DNA of 64,000 bases. Source: Paguma larvata. Lineage: Eukaryota > Chordata > Mammalia > Carnivora > Viverridae. This document shows, piece after piece, positions 22,536-34,459 of this stretch. Under the pieces are notes generated by a model, which made no database searches, was not told where the DNA came from, and saw nothing but the letters and a program-made list of their open reading frames with translations. The stretch spans positions 15,224,485-15,288,484 of the forward strand of contig CM057823.1 of the NCBI GenBank assembly GCA_030068075.1, given 5' to 3'. The position numbers were made by a program, and so were the translations under genes. Position 1 is the first letter of the stretch. Every line of letters starts with the position of its first letter.

Positions 22536-22756
22536 GGGGCGCCTGGGTGGCTCAGTTGGTTGAGCGTCCAACTTTGGCTCAGGTCATGATTTCGAGGTCT
22601 GTGAGTTCGAGCCCCGCGTCGGGCTCTGTGCTGACAGCTCAGAGCCTGCAGCCTGCTTCGGATTCTGTGTCTCCCTCTCTCTCTGCCCTTCTCCTGCTCA
22701 CACTCTGTCTCTATGTCTCAAAAATAAATAAACATTAAAAAAATTAAAAAAAAAAA
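22536..22756 (+). mobile_element. CAN-SINE, young-looking
   Basis: Close to the family consensus, including 'gtctgtgagttcgagccccg' across the B box. The flanks 'aagattggggg' and 'aagattgagga' look like the target duplication. Confidence 0.94.
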
Positions 22757-22769
22757 AGATTGAGGAGGG

Positions 22770-23990
22770 CTTGAATGTCCTAGTGGACCTCATGAATAAG
22801 GTTCCCAGCCAAACAGCCCTCCCTCTCAAGGAAACCAGAGGCAGGTCCTACTTATCCTGGAGGAATGGGTTTCAATCCCCTGTCAACTAGCAGAAATATT
22901 CAAACAAGCCACCGAGGGAACCAGATGCTACCTCACTCTCTCCACACTACAAAGTCTGCCTGCCACAGCCCTTAGCTGCTCATTCTGTTCCCGTGTGGTC
23001 CCACATGACATCAGTGTCGTCCTCTAGGCCGTGAGTGTATGTGACGAATGATCTTCTGTGGGTCTCGCCTGTCCACTATCCATGTCCTATGTTTGGCCAT
23101 CCCTGTAACCCTAGGGCAGGAATCCCTCTCTCCCCAACAGAAAGAATGGGAGGTGGATTAAAACATGTTTTATCTACCGACTAGGATCTTTGTTAAAATA
23201 AAACAAGCCTCTATATGTTTAAATAAAATATCCCTATAGGTAATTTTAGAAGGCATTAGAACTCAAGTCTTTTTTCACACAACAACAGGATGGTCAAAAA
23301 AAGCGATCAACTCGGATACTTCCCTTTCATCATAGCTGTCCTTGCGGTAGGTAGGCAATAACAATAGAAACGGTCGGCCAATCACGGTGTCTGCAAGGGC
23401 CACAGATTATCATGGCCACGGCGAGCCCAGAAATTAGTGAGTATTGGATAAAGGAGGGAGACATCACTGCTCAGGAAGCAAACTAAGCGAATACAAGAAA
23501 CGAGGCCTCCCCACATTGATGTGTAGGCTAGGAGTCTGATTCACAGCTACTGCTTCCCTCACCACGCAGGAGAGCTCCGCTCCCAAGGGGCGTGCAGCGC
23601 GGCAGACATCAGGGCTCCAGAAGGCGTGAGTGGGAAAGAGAGGAAGAGGGAGTGTGTGTCATCGAGTCAGTGTTCTGACCCAACTGCACATGCCCAGCAG
23701 GGGCACAGGGGCCCTTCGTGATCTCTGCCCTGGAGTGGTTTCCACCCCTGAGTGTCTGGTGGCAAGGCAGCGAAGGTCCGCTTGGGCTGCATAAAGATCA
23801 CGTTATAGAAAGAATGGCCCGGAAGGTGAGGCCAGCGGGAACGAGGAAGTGGCCTTCGACCTGCGAAAGGCAGCGCTGTGGTCCAGGGGCTTCCTCTGCC
23901 CGTGTTTGTGAGAGAGCTCCTTCACAGCGCCCCCCTGAAGTGGACCATGAAGGCCGGTGTGCACGTCATCAAACACAGCTGGGTGTTCTA
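22770..23990. other. Intergenic, no gene or repeat recognised
   Basis: Unique sequence. The part 23560-23960 is more GC-rich with a 94-codon frame that shows no motif. Confidence 0.45.
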
Positions 23991-23999
23991 TTGTCAGAG

Positions 24000-24190
24000 T
24001 AGCTACCATTTATTAGCGACTGTGTGCCACGCGCTCCTGCATTATCTCCTTTGATCTGCTAACCACTCTTTTGGGATAGGTACTGTTATCCACATTTTAC
24101 CAATGAGGAAACCGCCTTACGTGATTTAGTCAGTGTGGCTCAGCTAATAAGAGATGGAGTCTAGATTCAAACCCAGAGCCAAGGTTCTTC
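24000..24190 (-). repeat. MIR SINE
   Basis: 'cattttaccaatgaggaaac' and 'tcaaacccagagccaagg' follow the complement of MIR. The left end 'accatttattagcgactgtg' matches the LINE-like tail. Confidence 0.75.
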
Positions 24191-24280
24191 ACAGAGACCA
24201 GGATATGTCCGGGCATTTCTGGGGAGAAGGAACAAGGGAGAGGGAGTGGCTATCTAGGACAATCAACTCCAAGTACAACC

Positions 24281-24506
24281 CTTTTTAAAAAAAATTTTTT
24301 TAAAACTTTATTTATTTTTGAGAGAGCGAGAGACAGAGTGTGAGCAGGGGTGGGGCAGAGAGAGAGGGAGACACAGAATCTGAAGCAGGCTCCAGGCTCC
24401 GAGCTGCCAGCACAGAGCCCGACGTGGGGCTCGAACTCATGAACTGGGAGATCATGCCCTGAGCTGAAGTCAGATGCCTAACTGACTAAGCCACCCAGGC
24501 GCCCCC
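24281..24506 (-). mobile_element. CAN-SINE
   Basis: Full-length reverse copy from the T-rich tail to 'ccacccaggcgcccc', close to consensus. Confidence 0.93.
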
Positions 24507-24739
24507 CCGCATACCGCGCTAACACAGAGACATGGCTTCCCTATAGACACAGTTTTGTATTAGAGCAAGAAACCAACCAGGTGCCCCATAAGCCTACACC
24601 CTTAGGGCCTAGTTGGAATACAGATGGATCTACGTAGGAAGTGACAAGCCACTTAAGACGAAATAGATGCATAACCACACGCTGTGTATTTTGATGCCAT
24701 TTTCTAAACAGCTTGCAACTTATTGTACACATTTATCAG

Positions 24740-25430
24740 AGTGGTGCTTCGGGTTGCACAGAAAGCACAATTGAAGACACGCGTGCCGCGGCATCGCTCA
24801 GCAGCCCGCACTGCATTGGTCGCGTGTTTATTTCTCCTTTCCTTACGTAAGCATGTTTACATAACATCCATACCCGGAGCGGCAGCCAGATAACGTTAGG
24901 CTAACTGATGGGAACAGAAAAGTACCGCAGAGCTCAGCACTTTAGGACGGCGCTGCCTGCCGATGGTATCCCGGACTGAGAAACTCTCCACCTTGAGAAC
25001 ACACCTCCTCGAGGCGTGCGGTCAGTTCACTTACTTTTACTGCCTCCCTGGGGCTCATTGTAGCCTGTCTTTAATTTCCATTGATTAGTTAGGGTTTGAT
25101 TTAAGCCGAGAAGCTTAAAAAAACTGACCTGGCTGAGTACGTGGTGACCTTTGTGAAGATCCCTTACAAACATTCGTGGCGAGGATGTGTTTTACACAGT
25201 CTGATTTATAGTGGCCTTCGCAGAGCTTAGCGTTGGGTCTGAAGGATTCACTTGTAAATTATGTAATCGGAGCTACACGCATGCTAATTGTGTTAGTTCC
25301 GAAAAGTGTTTACACGGCCATGAAATCACTGTTTTGGGGACACTGTCTTCCAACCAGACTAGGTTAGTCCCCCTCACAACTTCGGCACTTACGTTAATTA
25401 GTATTTATGTACACCACATAAATATATAAT
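24740..25430. promoter_or_regulatory. Repeat-free stretch retaining CpGs, possible distal regulatory element
   Basis: No interspersed repeat recognised over about 700 bases. CpGs are retained (acgcgtgccgcggcatcgc, gcgtgcggtcag), alongside homeobox-like TTAATTT/ATTGATTAGTTAG blocks and a tgttttacac-type forkhead-like word. No coding frame makes sense. The regulatory role is inference only. Confidence 0.35.
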
Positions 25431-26048
25431 TGTTGGTACGTATCTGCTCTATGGCCTCTAATTTGCTCGGATCCCTTTTTATTACATTGAAAACAAATTT
25501 TTTAGATGCATGTCTGCCTCCCTCCTCCCCAAGTCTCAAAACTCCTAGCTGACTATTCTGAGCACTGTGGACACACATAATAGGATTTTCTCCGGCGGCA
25601 CCAGTTCCAAGGCAATTAACAATCATGCAGCTTTGCAAGCCTCTCGTAGGAATCCAACCGAATGACTCTTCCCAGATACAAGTCATCTCTTGGGTAGTTT
25701 CTTGTCTTAGAGCAAAAACACTTCCAATTACTTGTTTATGTAATCAAATGGCCACACGCTCCTCCCAGAGCCGACGTTAGAAGGAAATTCAGCATCTAAA
25801 CAAGAATTCCTTTATGAAGGATCTTCCTGTATCGAGAGGCCAAAGAAGGTTTAAATGTATTTGCTATTTCTATGTTATTTACCTACTAACGTACCTAATT
25901 TCCTATTCGCATTATTTTTCTCGGCCTTTTTGCTCAGAGCTATCAGTAATACTTGATTTTCCCAGGCTACCCCTACAAGTATTTCTAGAGCTCTTCCGTG
26001 TGCATTGGTTATCTTATAGGTGTTTCTTAGTTAAGAAAACCAGGTATA

Positions 26049-26261
26049 GGGCGCCTGGGTGGCTCAGCTGGTTAAGCGGCCGACTTCTGCTCAGGTCATG
26101 ATCTCACGGTCTGTGAGTTCAAGCCCCACGTCGGGCTCTGTGCTGATGGCTCAGGGCCTGCTTCAGAGTCTGCACCTGCCTCTCTCTCTTCTGCCCTTCT
26201 CCTGCTCACGCTCTGTCTCTCAAAAATAAATAAACATTAAAAAAAAATTAAAAAAAAAAAA
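26049..26261 (+). mobile_element. CAN-SINE, first of a double insertion
   Basis: Sense copy. Target duplications 'aagaaaaccaggtata' (26033-26048) and 'aagaaaactaggtata' (26262-26277). Confidence 0.94.
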
Positions 26262-26277
26262 AAGAAAACTAGGTATA

Positions 26278-26503
26278 TAGGGGGTGCCTGGGTGCTCAGT
26301 CGGCGTAGCATCCAACTCTTGATTTAGGCTCAGGTCACGATCTCAAGGTCGTAAGATCAAACCCCACATTGGGCTCTCTGTGCTGACAGCGTGGAGCCTG
26401 CTTGCGATTCTCTGCATCTCTCCCCCCCCCCCCGGCCCTCCTCTGCTCGCTCTCTCTCAAAAATAAACATTAAAAAAAAAGAATTTGACTAAAAAAAGAA
26501 AAA
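26278..26503 (+). mobile_element. CAN-SINE, second of a double insertion
   Basis: Sense copy starting ggggtgcctgggtgctcag, with a long C run in its TC region. It follows directly on the 3' target copy of the first SINE and is itself followed by a third copy, 'aagaaaatcaggtata' (26504-26519). Confidence 0.93.
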
Positions 26504-26550
26504 AAGAAAATCAGGTATATTAAAGTCTCAATTCCTCTAATGGTTAAATT

Positions 26551-26582
<32 letters not shown>

Positions 26583-26736
26583 ACAAAGCGTTTTTCTCTT
26601 TACCAAAAGGGCCAGGGACATCTCCTCTCTTCTTTCTGTAAATATTATTGAGCCCATCTGTGAGACAAAGAGAGTTCTCTGGATGACAATGTGAAAGTAC
26701 TTACTGCCACTGACCTGTGCACTTAAAAGTGACTGA

Positions 26737-26969
26737 GGGGCACCTGGGTGGCTCAGTCGGTTGAGCGTCCGACGTTGGCTCAGGTCATGATCTCGCAGTC
26801 TGTGAGTTCGAGCCCCGCGTCGGGCTCTGTGCTGACAGCTCAGAGCCTGGAGCCTGCTTCGGATTCTGTGTCTCCCTCTCTCTCTGCCCCTCCCCCACTC
26901 ATGCTCTGTCTCTCTCTGTCTCAAAATAAACATTAAAAAAAATTAAATTAAAAAAAAAAACTTAAAAAA
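26737..26969 (+). mobile_element. CAN-SINE, near consensus, with target duplication
   Basis: Head ggggcacctgggtggctcag and an intact B-box-like 'gagttcgagcccc'. Direct repeats 'aaaagtgactga' lie at 26725-26736 and again from 26970. Confidence 0.95.
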
Positions 26970-27289
26970 AAAAGTGACTGAGATGGTCAATTTCGGTGTT
27001 ATTTTACCACAATTAAAAAATATACATTACCGAGTTAGTGCACGCCTGCATGGTGTTAGATGCCACGGCCAAGGTACCGAGTTCTCTTCACTGGCCACAT
27101 GGCGCTTCTTCTCTAGCGGGATTGTCTAGTGTGCTGACCGCGTAATGCAACAATGTGGCCTTGTCCTCTGACACATATGGTGCTAGAATCAAATATCTAG
27201 CAGTGGACACTTAATTTACATATGGGGGCTCAGAGGAGGCCCAACATCGGGAGGGATATTAACATGACAGGTGTGCAGCCACCTGAAGG

Positions 27290-27560
27290 GTACCCTGAAG
27301 GGTTTCAGGGTCAAGGGATCGGCATGGGCAAAGGATCTAAGGCGGGAAAGAATTCAATGTACTTGAGCAACTAACAAAAGGCCAGTGTGGTTGAAGAATT
27401 GTAGGGGTGGAGAAAAATGTGGAATGAAAAGACATTGGAAAGGAGTCAGAATCCAGCTCATTCAGGTAAGAAGGATTCGGATTTTATTTCAAGTGAAAGG
27501 AAAGTCACCGAAAGGTTTTAAGTTGGGGATTGATGTGATCTTATTTATATCAGAAAACAA
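27290..27560 (+). repeat. Ancient LINE-like repeat (same family as 33720-34430)
   Basis: 'gcaaaggatctaaggcggga', 'aaaggccagtgtggttgaag' and 'ttttaagttggggattgatg' follow the order of a common old mammalian repeat. The family is not assigned with certainty. Confidence 0.5.
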
Positions 27561-27679
27561 AAAAACCCACCCCGACTGTAGTAAAGATAATGGGTTGAAG
27601 AGGGGAAGTAAAAACAATAGATGAAGAACTATTTGAGTACTTTCCCCTAATGTATCTGGAAATATAATTTGTCTTTATT

Positions 27680-27886
27680 TATTTATTTATGAAGTTTATT
27701 TATTTATTTTGAGAGAGAGTATGAGCAGGGGAGGGGCAGAGGGAGGGGAAGAGAGAGAATCCCAGCAGGCTCCACGCCACTAGCGCAGGGCCCGCTGCGG
27801 GACTCGATCTCATGAACCGTGAGCTCATGACCTGACCCAAAACCAGGATTCAGATGCTTAACTGACTGAACCACCTAAACGCTCCT
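27680..27886 (-). mobile_element. CAN-SINE with target duplication
   Basis: Reverse copy. The flanks 'aatttgtctttatt' and 'aatttgcctttaag' are the diverged target repeats. A (TTTA)n run abuts the tail. Confidence 0.9.
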
Positions 27887-27899
27887 AATTTGCCTTTAA

Positions 27900-29130
27900 G
27901 ACGCGAAGAACATCATATGTTTCAGGGGTATGTTTGAGGTAAAATACATCCATTGGTAATTGTTTCACTTATATGCATCTGAATTTGTTCTTGCTTTTTC
28001 TACTCCGCTACTCTTTAATTTGCTTTCTCTTGTATTTCTCCTGAATTTTTAGGGGATTTTTTTGACCAAAGAGGTCATTTATGATGAAGCTGTAACCTAT
28101 AAGCTGTCTAACGTTACTCATATGCAATGTGTTGCCACTGCTGTTATTTAAATATCATGATAAAAACACTCTCAACAACATTTCACAGGCTCAAAACATG
28201 TTCCTAAAGTATTGATTATCGTCTTACCATCAAAGGTCGAGATCGTCTTCCCTTTCCTCTTATTTGAAACATCCAATTCCTCCCTGGCTGATGAGCGTCA
28301 AATAGGAGGTTCCCGAAGAAAGGGCACATCTCTGGAACAGGCCACGTGCTCCAAGCAGGGGTCTGCTTCAACACTAAAAAATAAATAAATTAATAAACGA
28401 ACCTTGAATACTTGAATCACCAAAACCAAGGGCTGGCGGGAAACACACACGAACGAGGACAGAATTCCCATGACTGATAGTGAAAATGAAGTTGCATTGA
28501 GAAGATGTACCAAGGCATTCTTTCCCTCATTCCCTCTTCAGTCTTCACCTCAAAGAGCAAAAACCATCTAGAGTATAAGAAAATACCTCATAATGGTACA
28601 CAATTCAAAACCCTCAGGCTGTACGCACTAGAAAACAGGACTTTGTGTCCCTATTCTCAGGTTTGTGGTTTGACAGGTGGCCTACGCACCCTGTCATCCG
28701 ACCTACAAAATCCCCACCCTCTTCTCCAAGTCTCTCTCTGTTTCTCCAGATCCAGCCACTCACGGAAAATAACTGTGATGGGAAGGAAGAGAAGGAGAAG
28801 AATGTATATTGGTTTCCGTATGGCTCACTGCTGAAACAAATAAACCCTGACACGTCAGCTGACACGGTAGAAGCTTGTCCCCCCTCACGCAACAGTCAAA
28901 ATTGAGTTGCAAGATGGTGACGAAGAGGTGGAGCAAAGTCTGCACACAGCGATTCTGGGACCCAAGTCGCCACAGGCTCTGCCCTCTTAAACGTGTGGCC
29001 TCTTGGGGACAAAGGTAGGGGAAAATGGAAAGTTGTTCACAGGGTGAAAAGTTAACAGTTATACAAGATGGATAAAGTCTAGGGCGCTACGATTTGGTAT
29101 TGTGCACCTTGAAATGTATTAAGAGGGTAG
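27900..29130. other. Intergenic, nothing assignable
   Basis: Unique sequence. Frames at 28505-28905 on both strands reach 109 codons but show no family motif or splice logic. Confidence 0.45.
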
Positions 29131-29157
29131 ATCTCATGTGGTTTTTCTGTTTGTTTT

Positions 29158-29345
29158 GTTATTTGTTTATTTTGAGAGAGAGAAAGAAAGAGAGCAGGGG
29201 AAGGGCAGAGAGACAGAATCCCAAGCAAGCTCCACACTGGCAATGCAGAGCCCGACGTGGGGCTTGAACTCATGAACCATGGGATCATGATCTTGGTTGA
29301 AACCGAGAGTTGGACGCTTAACCAACTGAGCCACCCAGGCGCCCC
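29158..29345 (-). mobile_element. CAN-SINE
   Basis: Reverse copy ending 'ccacccaggcgcccc', with a short tail. A (CA)n microsatellite lies just beyond its head. Confidence 0.9.
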
Positions 29346-29367
29346 ACATGTCAATTGTTCTTATTAT

Positions 29368-29418
29368 ACACACACGTGCACATACACGCACACACACGTG
29401 CACACACACACTCACACA
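29368..29418 (+). repeat. (CA)n microsatellite, imperfect
   Basis: Alternating CA with scattered G and T interruptions. Confidence 0.85.
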
Positions 29419-29419
29419 A

Positions 29420-30160
29420 CCAAAGAGACACAAGGAAAGCTTTGGAGGTGATGGATATGTTTTGGGATTTTTTTGGATGGATATGTTTATTATATATTGT
29501 GGTGATATACAGTTGTATGCATATGTCCATGCTTACCAAATTGTATGCAACCAGCATACGCAGTTTTTTGAATATCAATTATACCTTAATGAAAAACATG
29601 TGACTTCTGATGTTTCCCTGAGCACCGACGGCCAGTGAGCAGATATGGGAAGGGAGCGTGGGCCGCATATGGGAGCTTCTGCTTGGTCAGACCTAGAGGC
29701 ACTAAACATCACTTCCACTCCTGCCTCTGGCTAGAATCCAAACTGCGAGGGAACTGAGACAGGCAGACTGGGCTGTGTCCAGGAAGAAGAGGAGACAGGG
29801 TTGGAGATCGCCACCTCAGTCACCCGAGAATGCTACGGTTCTCGTGCGTAAAGAGCTCAAAGAGTGCGACTAGAAAGTGGATCACTGGAAATTGTGGTTT
29901 TTTTTACTCATTTGCTCACACTGGGGATGGAAAAAATAATTTATTACTTTGCAGTAGATGAATATCTATTCGAAATTTGAAATAGCTATCAACTTATCTC
30001 AACTAAAGGTCTAAGCAGGGAACTCATTCATTATCTACATTCAGAGAGGGGGCAACAGTGATTCATCTACAGTATATTTCTGTTGGCAAACACTGAATGA
30101 GTCTCTACTGGTTACAAGTGAAGTCAAAAACTCAATCGGGCTTATAAAAATTTTTCTTGG
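29420..30160. other. Intergenic, nothing assignable
   Basis: AT-rich unique sequence. The 29464-29515 part has a short direct repeat 'ttggatggatatgttt'-like. No gene seen. Confidence 0.45.
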
Positions 30161-30174
30161 AAAAAATGAAAGGA

Positions 30175-30399
30175 GGGGCATCTGGGTGGCTCAGTCGGTT
30201 AAACATTTGACTTCGGCTCAGGTCATGATCTCACGGTTTATGAGTTTGAGCCCCGCGTTGGGCTCTGTGCTGACAGGTCAGAGCCCGGAGCCTGCTTCGG
30301 ACTCTGCGTCTCCATCTCTCTCTGCCCCTCCCCCACCCGTGCTCTGTCTCTCTGTCTCTCAAAAACGAACAAACATAAAAAAAACTTAAAAAAAAAAAG
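30175..30399 (+). mobile_element. CAN-SINE with target duplication
   Basis: Sense copy. Direct repeats 'aaaaaatgaaagga' end at 30174 and recur at 30400-30413. Confidence 0.95.
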
Positions 30400-30539
30400 A
30401 AAAAATGAAAGGAAATATCACAGGAAGACAAATTAAAGACATATCTCTGAACATGATTTATTATAAAAACTAGGAGTAAAACACCCTTAGTTGCATGAGA
30501 GGCAGCAAAGCTTCTAGGAAATGAAAGTCAGGTAAGGAA

Positions 30540-30990
30540 TAATAGTCCAAGATGAGAGAACTGTAACGTAGGGGAAAGGGGGAGAAGGTCATTAATGACA
30601 CAGGGAAGGATTGAAAGGGCATTAAGAATGCAACAGGAAAATTAAAATAGTCTTTTGAAGTGCGGAGGGCACAACCGGAGTGGAGGATGCTGAATCAGGG
30701 CTATGGAAACAAACTTGCATTATCGCAGAATGAAAACGAAGTGGATAGATGTGAAAAGTGTCAAGAAAGAGAACTGAGACCGTCATGCAGGTGAGTTGGG
30801 TTTTGGAAAAAAGGCCGGAAAGAAGTACTTGATGAAGGTGATTGCATAGCTGTATGGGGCAGTGGAGAGTCATTTCATTCCAGGCAAACATGAAGTAAAA
30901 GATACAAAGAGACGCATCCTGGCACATAGTTTGAATTACAAGGATAAAAAATATAAATCGCACCCAGGTCAAGAGACAAGCCACCTACAA
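30540..30990. repeat. Possible further piece of the ancient LINE-like repeat
   Basis: Phrases such as 'cattccaggcaaacatgaag' and 'gtcatgcaggtgagttggg' resemble parts of the family seen at 27290 and 33720. Weak. Confidence 0.3.
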
Positions 30991-31339
30991 AACAAAGGGA
31001 AAGCAGGTAAGATTCACCTGCCTCTGCACCTGTGGACAACCTGGCGCTGAAGAGAAACTCCCATATCACGTGAAGACAAAATCATTTGAGATCTAGCGCT
31101 TCGGAGGCAGCCGAATTGTATTGTAGGCGAAAGAAAGATACGTTCAGAAAGGCAGTAACTTCAAAACTGTATCATTCACATCCTTGTTTGGAAAAAACGT
31201 TACTCAACAATATAATCAAAGTGACTAATAATGAAGCAGAATCGAAGGCTCAGGAAAGGGGAAGTAGGGGTTCAGCAGTGCTTGGGGTGAGCACCAAAAG
31301 TCTTGCAGGTCACGTTAAAGCATTTTATTATTTTTTTAT

Positions 31340-31565
31340 TTTAAAGTATTGTTTACAGTTTACTTATTTATTCTGAGAGAGAGAGAGAGAGAGTAAGCAG
31401 AGTAAGCAGCAGAAAGGCAGAAATAGAGGAAGAAAGAGAATCCCAAGCAGGCTCCACACTGTCAGCACAGAGCTGGATGCGGGCTCGAACTCACAAATCT
31501 TAGATCCTGACCTGAGCCGAAATCAAGAGTCGGATGCTTAACCGACTGAGCCACCTGGATGCCCC
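31340..31565 (-). mobile_element. CAN-SINE
   Basis: Reverse copy with a (GA)n run and 'gactgagccacctggatgcccc'-like head. It has a small internal duplication of 'agtaagcag'. Confidence 0.9.
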
Positions 31566-31875
31566 TTTTTAATTTATTTTTTAGTTTTTATAACACTTAA
31601 TACTTTCCTAATCCAGCTGCAAATGAAATTATATCCAAATATCTCTTGGAAAACGAAATTTATAGTGTTAAAATCCTCTCATTTAATGAATATACACCCT
31701 GCCCCGTCTCCATCCCTGCGGCAGCCTCTCAGGCCTCTCTGGAGGTTCTCAGGAGACACTGAAGATCACAGCCTCCTAGACCAGTCATCTGGCTCTTAAT
31801 TACATACTGCCTTGTCCTGTCCAAGATGACAGCGGATCTTCTTCTGGGGCGTTTTTCCTCACAACAATTTTGACA

Positions 31876-32668
31876 CCAAATGTGTGGGGTTTTTTTCCAC
31901 ACCAACAGCCAGTTCTCCGAGCCTCTGGACACTGACTCAGTGTCCTACAATATAGTTCGGTTCTGAGACTGACTACCTGGAGGTAGTATTAGACTACATA
32001 GGCTAAAGGGTCAGTCCCATAAGACTGCGCTCATTTAAATGCCAGTCACAGGTTCCAGGGTGCCACCTGTATGTCCAACCAGCTGGCTATAGATCAGGGA
32101 TTCCTGTGAATTTGCTGCAGAGAATGCAGGGAAATCCTTTCTCTACATTTACTCGTTGACTATAAACGAGACAACTAAGGAACAGCTAGACAGAAGAGCT
32201 TCGTAGGCAGGGTATGGCAGTGGAGGTGGGGAGTGGGGGTTGCAGGGGGGTGCGGCTTCCATGCCCACACTGAGGGGGTCCCCCTCACAGTTACTTGATG
32301 CATCCACCGACCTGGAAGTTCTGCAAATCATGCCATTTAGGGATTTGTATGGAGATTTCACTACATTGGATTACATCACTGAACTCAGTCTCCAGCCCCT
32401 CTCTTCTCTCTGGATGTCCCGGGGGTGAGGATGAGAGTTCCAACCCTCCAGTCACACAGTCGGTTCCACCAGCAACCAGCCCCCATCGCATAGCTATCTA
32501 GGCATCTACCAAGAGTCACTTTATCAACATAAACTCAAGTGTGGTTACAAGGGGCTTGTTGTGAATAACTAAAATACCCCTGTCACTCAGAATATTCCAA
32601 GGGTTTTAGAAGCTCTGTGTCAGGAACCATTGACAAAGACCAAATATACAGTCTTAATGTATCACAGT
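31876..32668 (-). repeat. MLT2-like ERVL LTR, copy A
   Basis: Shares about 790 bases with copy B at 46240-47037 in the same order: 'gtgtcctacaa', 'ctacctggaggt', 'gtcagtcccataagactg', 'aaccagc', 'ataactaaaatacccctgtc', 'ccaagggttttagaagctc' and 'caaagaccaaatata'. It is oriented minus because the LTR begins with CTGTGATACA-like sequence at the right end. 'tgacaccaaatg' at the left end reads TTTGGTGTCA on the minus strand, like the tRNA-Leu primer site of ERVL. The family is inferred. Confidence 0.55.
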
Positions 32669-33069
32669 TCTCATGGTTTCATGTGCGTTGTTTTATTATT
32701 GCTTTTTGTTTGTTTGACTCTTGCATGCTTGTGGTCTGAGGTCTCTCACGAACGCGGCAGGAGAAAATATCTTAAAGCATTGAAGAATACAAAGAGTGCA
32801 CAGAGGGTAGGCGTACAATCAAAATCAATGTAGCCAGCAAGCTAGCCAGGAAACTAAAGCAAACTAAACAGAGCAGGGGCTCTGTGTGCAATGTATTTTC
32901 TGTGTTTTCCCCAGTGTGTCAATTACCTGGAAGAAGGAATACCATTGGCGCATAGAAGACATAGCCCAGCGAGGTAACAGTGGAAGTTAGCATCTATTCA
33001 TGTGTTTCTCCACTCTTTTAAAGAGTCAACTAGGACCATTATTTGTTCTTCTATGGATCCCATATATAT

Positions 33070-33159
33070 TTTTTTAAAGTAAGCTCTCTGTGAGAATTGA
33101 ACTCATACTCCAAGGTCAAGAGTCACATGCTCTACTGACTGACTCAGCCAGGTGCCCTT
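33070..33159 (-). mobile_element. Short CAN-SINE variant with target duplication
   Basis: Only the tRNA-like head plus a short A-rich end (complement of 'gagccccat...gattactt'), about 90 bases. The flanks 'ggatcccatatata' and 'ggaccccatatata' show it is a complete insertion of a short subfamily. Confidence 0.88.
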
Positions 33160-33493
33160 GGACCCCATATATAAGATGATTTTATCCACTAGACTGAATG
33201 CAGTATACTAAGTAATGGTTTCCCCAATTTTGGACAATGTAGATATTGATCATGCCTTTACAATGGGGACAAAAATCAGTTCTTATGGACTGAGTGAAAA
33301 TATCTTACTCTTAATCATTAAGCACAGATATATAGATATGTGGACATAAATACAGTAATAAAAACATGCAATATATCTATGGTATTAAAATTTCATGGAG
33401 GTTTGACTAGGGGAAAATATATGCCTAAAAAGACCCCTTGGGAGATGATGATTAAAAAAATGGTAACGATGTTCTCCTATAAATGACTTTTGA

Positions 33494-33604
33494 GAAAAAG
33501 TTTATTTATTTTTGTAAGTAATTTCTACCTCAACATAGGGCTTGAACTCACACCTCCAAGATCAAGAGTCGTAAGCTCCTCTGACTGAGACAGCCAGGCA
33601 CCCC
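33494..33604 (-). mobile_element. Short CAN-SINE variant with target duplication
   Basis: Same short form as at 33070. The flanks 'aaatgacttttga' and 'aaatgacttctga' are the target repeats. Confidence 0.88.
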
Positions 33605-33719
33605 AAATGACTTCTGATCAGAACTTCTGATCTGTGTGACCTTACCAGTGTTATCACATTCGGTTGGAATTTCCATCAAAAGCAAATAAATGCCATCTCT
33701 TTAGCTTGTGGATAAAGGT

Positions 33720-34430
33720 AATTGTTCATTCAACAGTGAGCACTTTGCCAGGCAACGTCCTAGAATTCGAAATGCTCAGAATACAGAAGGATAAAAACTG
33801 AGTCTTGCCTCTATAGAGCTTACATTCTAGTTGGGAGAGAGAGACAGCAAACAAACTAATAACAATATTTATAATATATCAACCGATGATAAAGTATTAG
33901 AGGAAAGATAAAGCAATATTGACAGAGAGGAAGGGTGTGCTGTTTCATATAAGGTGGCCAGTTAGAGAAGGTTCCCTTTGGTGAGGTGATGTTTGAGTAG
34001 AATCCTAAAGGGTTTGAGGCTGAAACTTGTGGGATAACTGGAAGAAGAATGTTCCAGGTAGAGAGAACAGAGGTACAAAGAACTTGAGGTAAGAGTGGCT
34101 CAGCACGTTGGAAGTGTAATAGTCTACTCAAGGAATTGCAACAGAAGGAGCAAAAGGAAGGAGCAGGAGATGGGATCAGAGGAGCAGGTAAGAGGGAGAG
34201 GTCATGGGACGTAACAACATCACCTAACTGGGTAAGGTGGCAAGCCTTTGAAAAGTTTGAACAGAGGCATTTGTGAGGTGATTTCCACAGTCGGAGGCCA
34301 CAGTCTCTGCCTTGTGGAGACTAGATCATAGTTCGATGAGTTTAGAAGAAAGGAGACCGATTGGAAGGCTACTACAATAGTCCAAGCAAAGAAATGGTGA
34401 GAGCAGGACGAGGGTATTCAGATTTGGGAC
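33720..34430 (+). repeat. Ancient LINE-like repeat, long remnant
   Basis: The ordered phrases 'attgttcattcaacagtgag', 'gagcttacattctagttggg', 'gaatgttccaggtagagag' and 'ggaaggctactacaatagtc' match a common old mammalian repeat that starts with an L2-tail-like sequence. About 700 bases survive. Confidence 0.55.
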
Positions 34431-34459
34431 ATATTTTACAACATGCGTTTTTGAAAAAT

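Noticed and set aside
26544..26933. 129-codon minus-strand frame
   Set aside because: It is a translation of a SINE and adjoining T run; the same RQRETEHEWGRGRER pattern recurs at other SINE copies.
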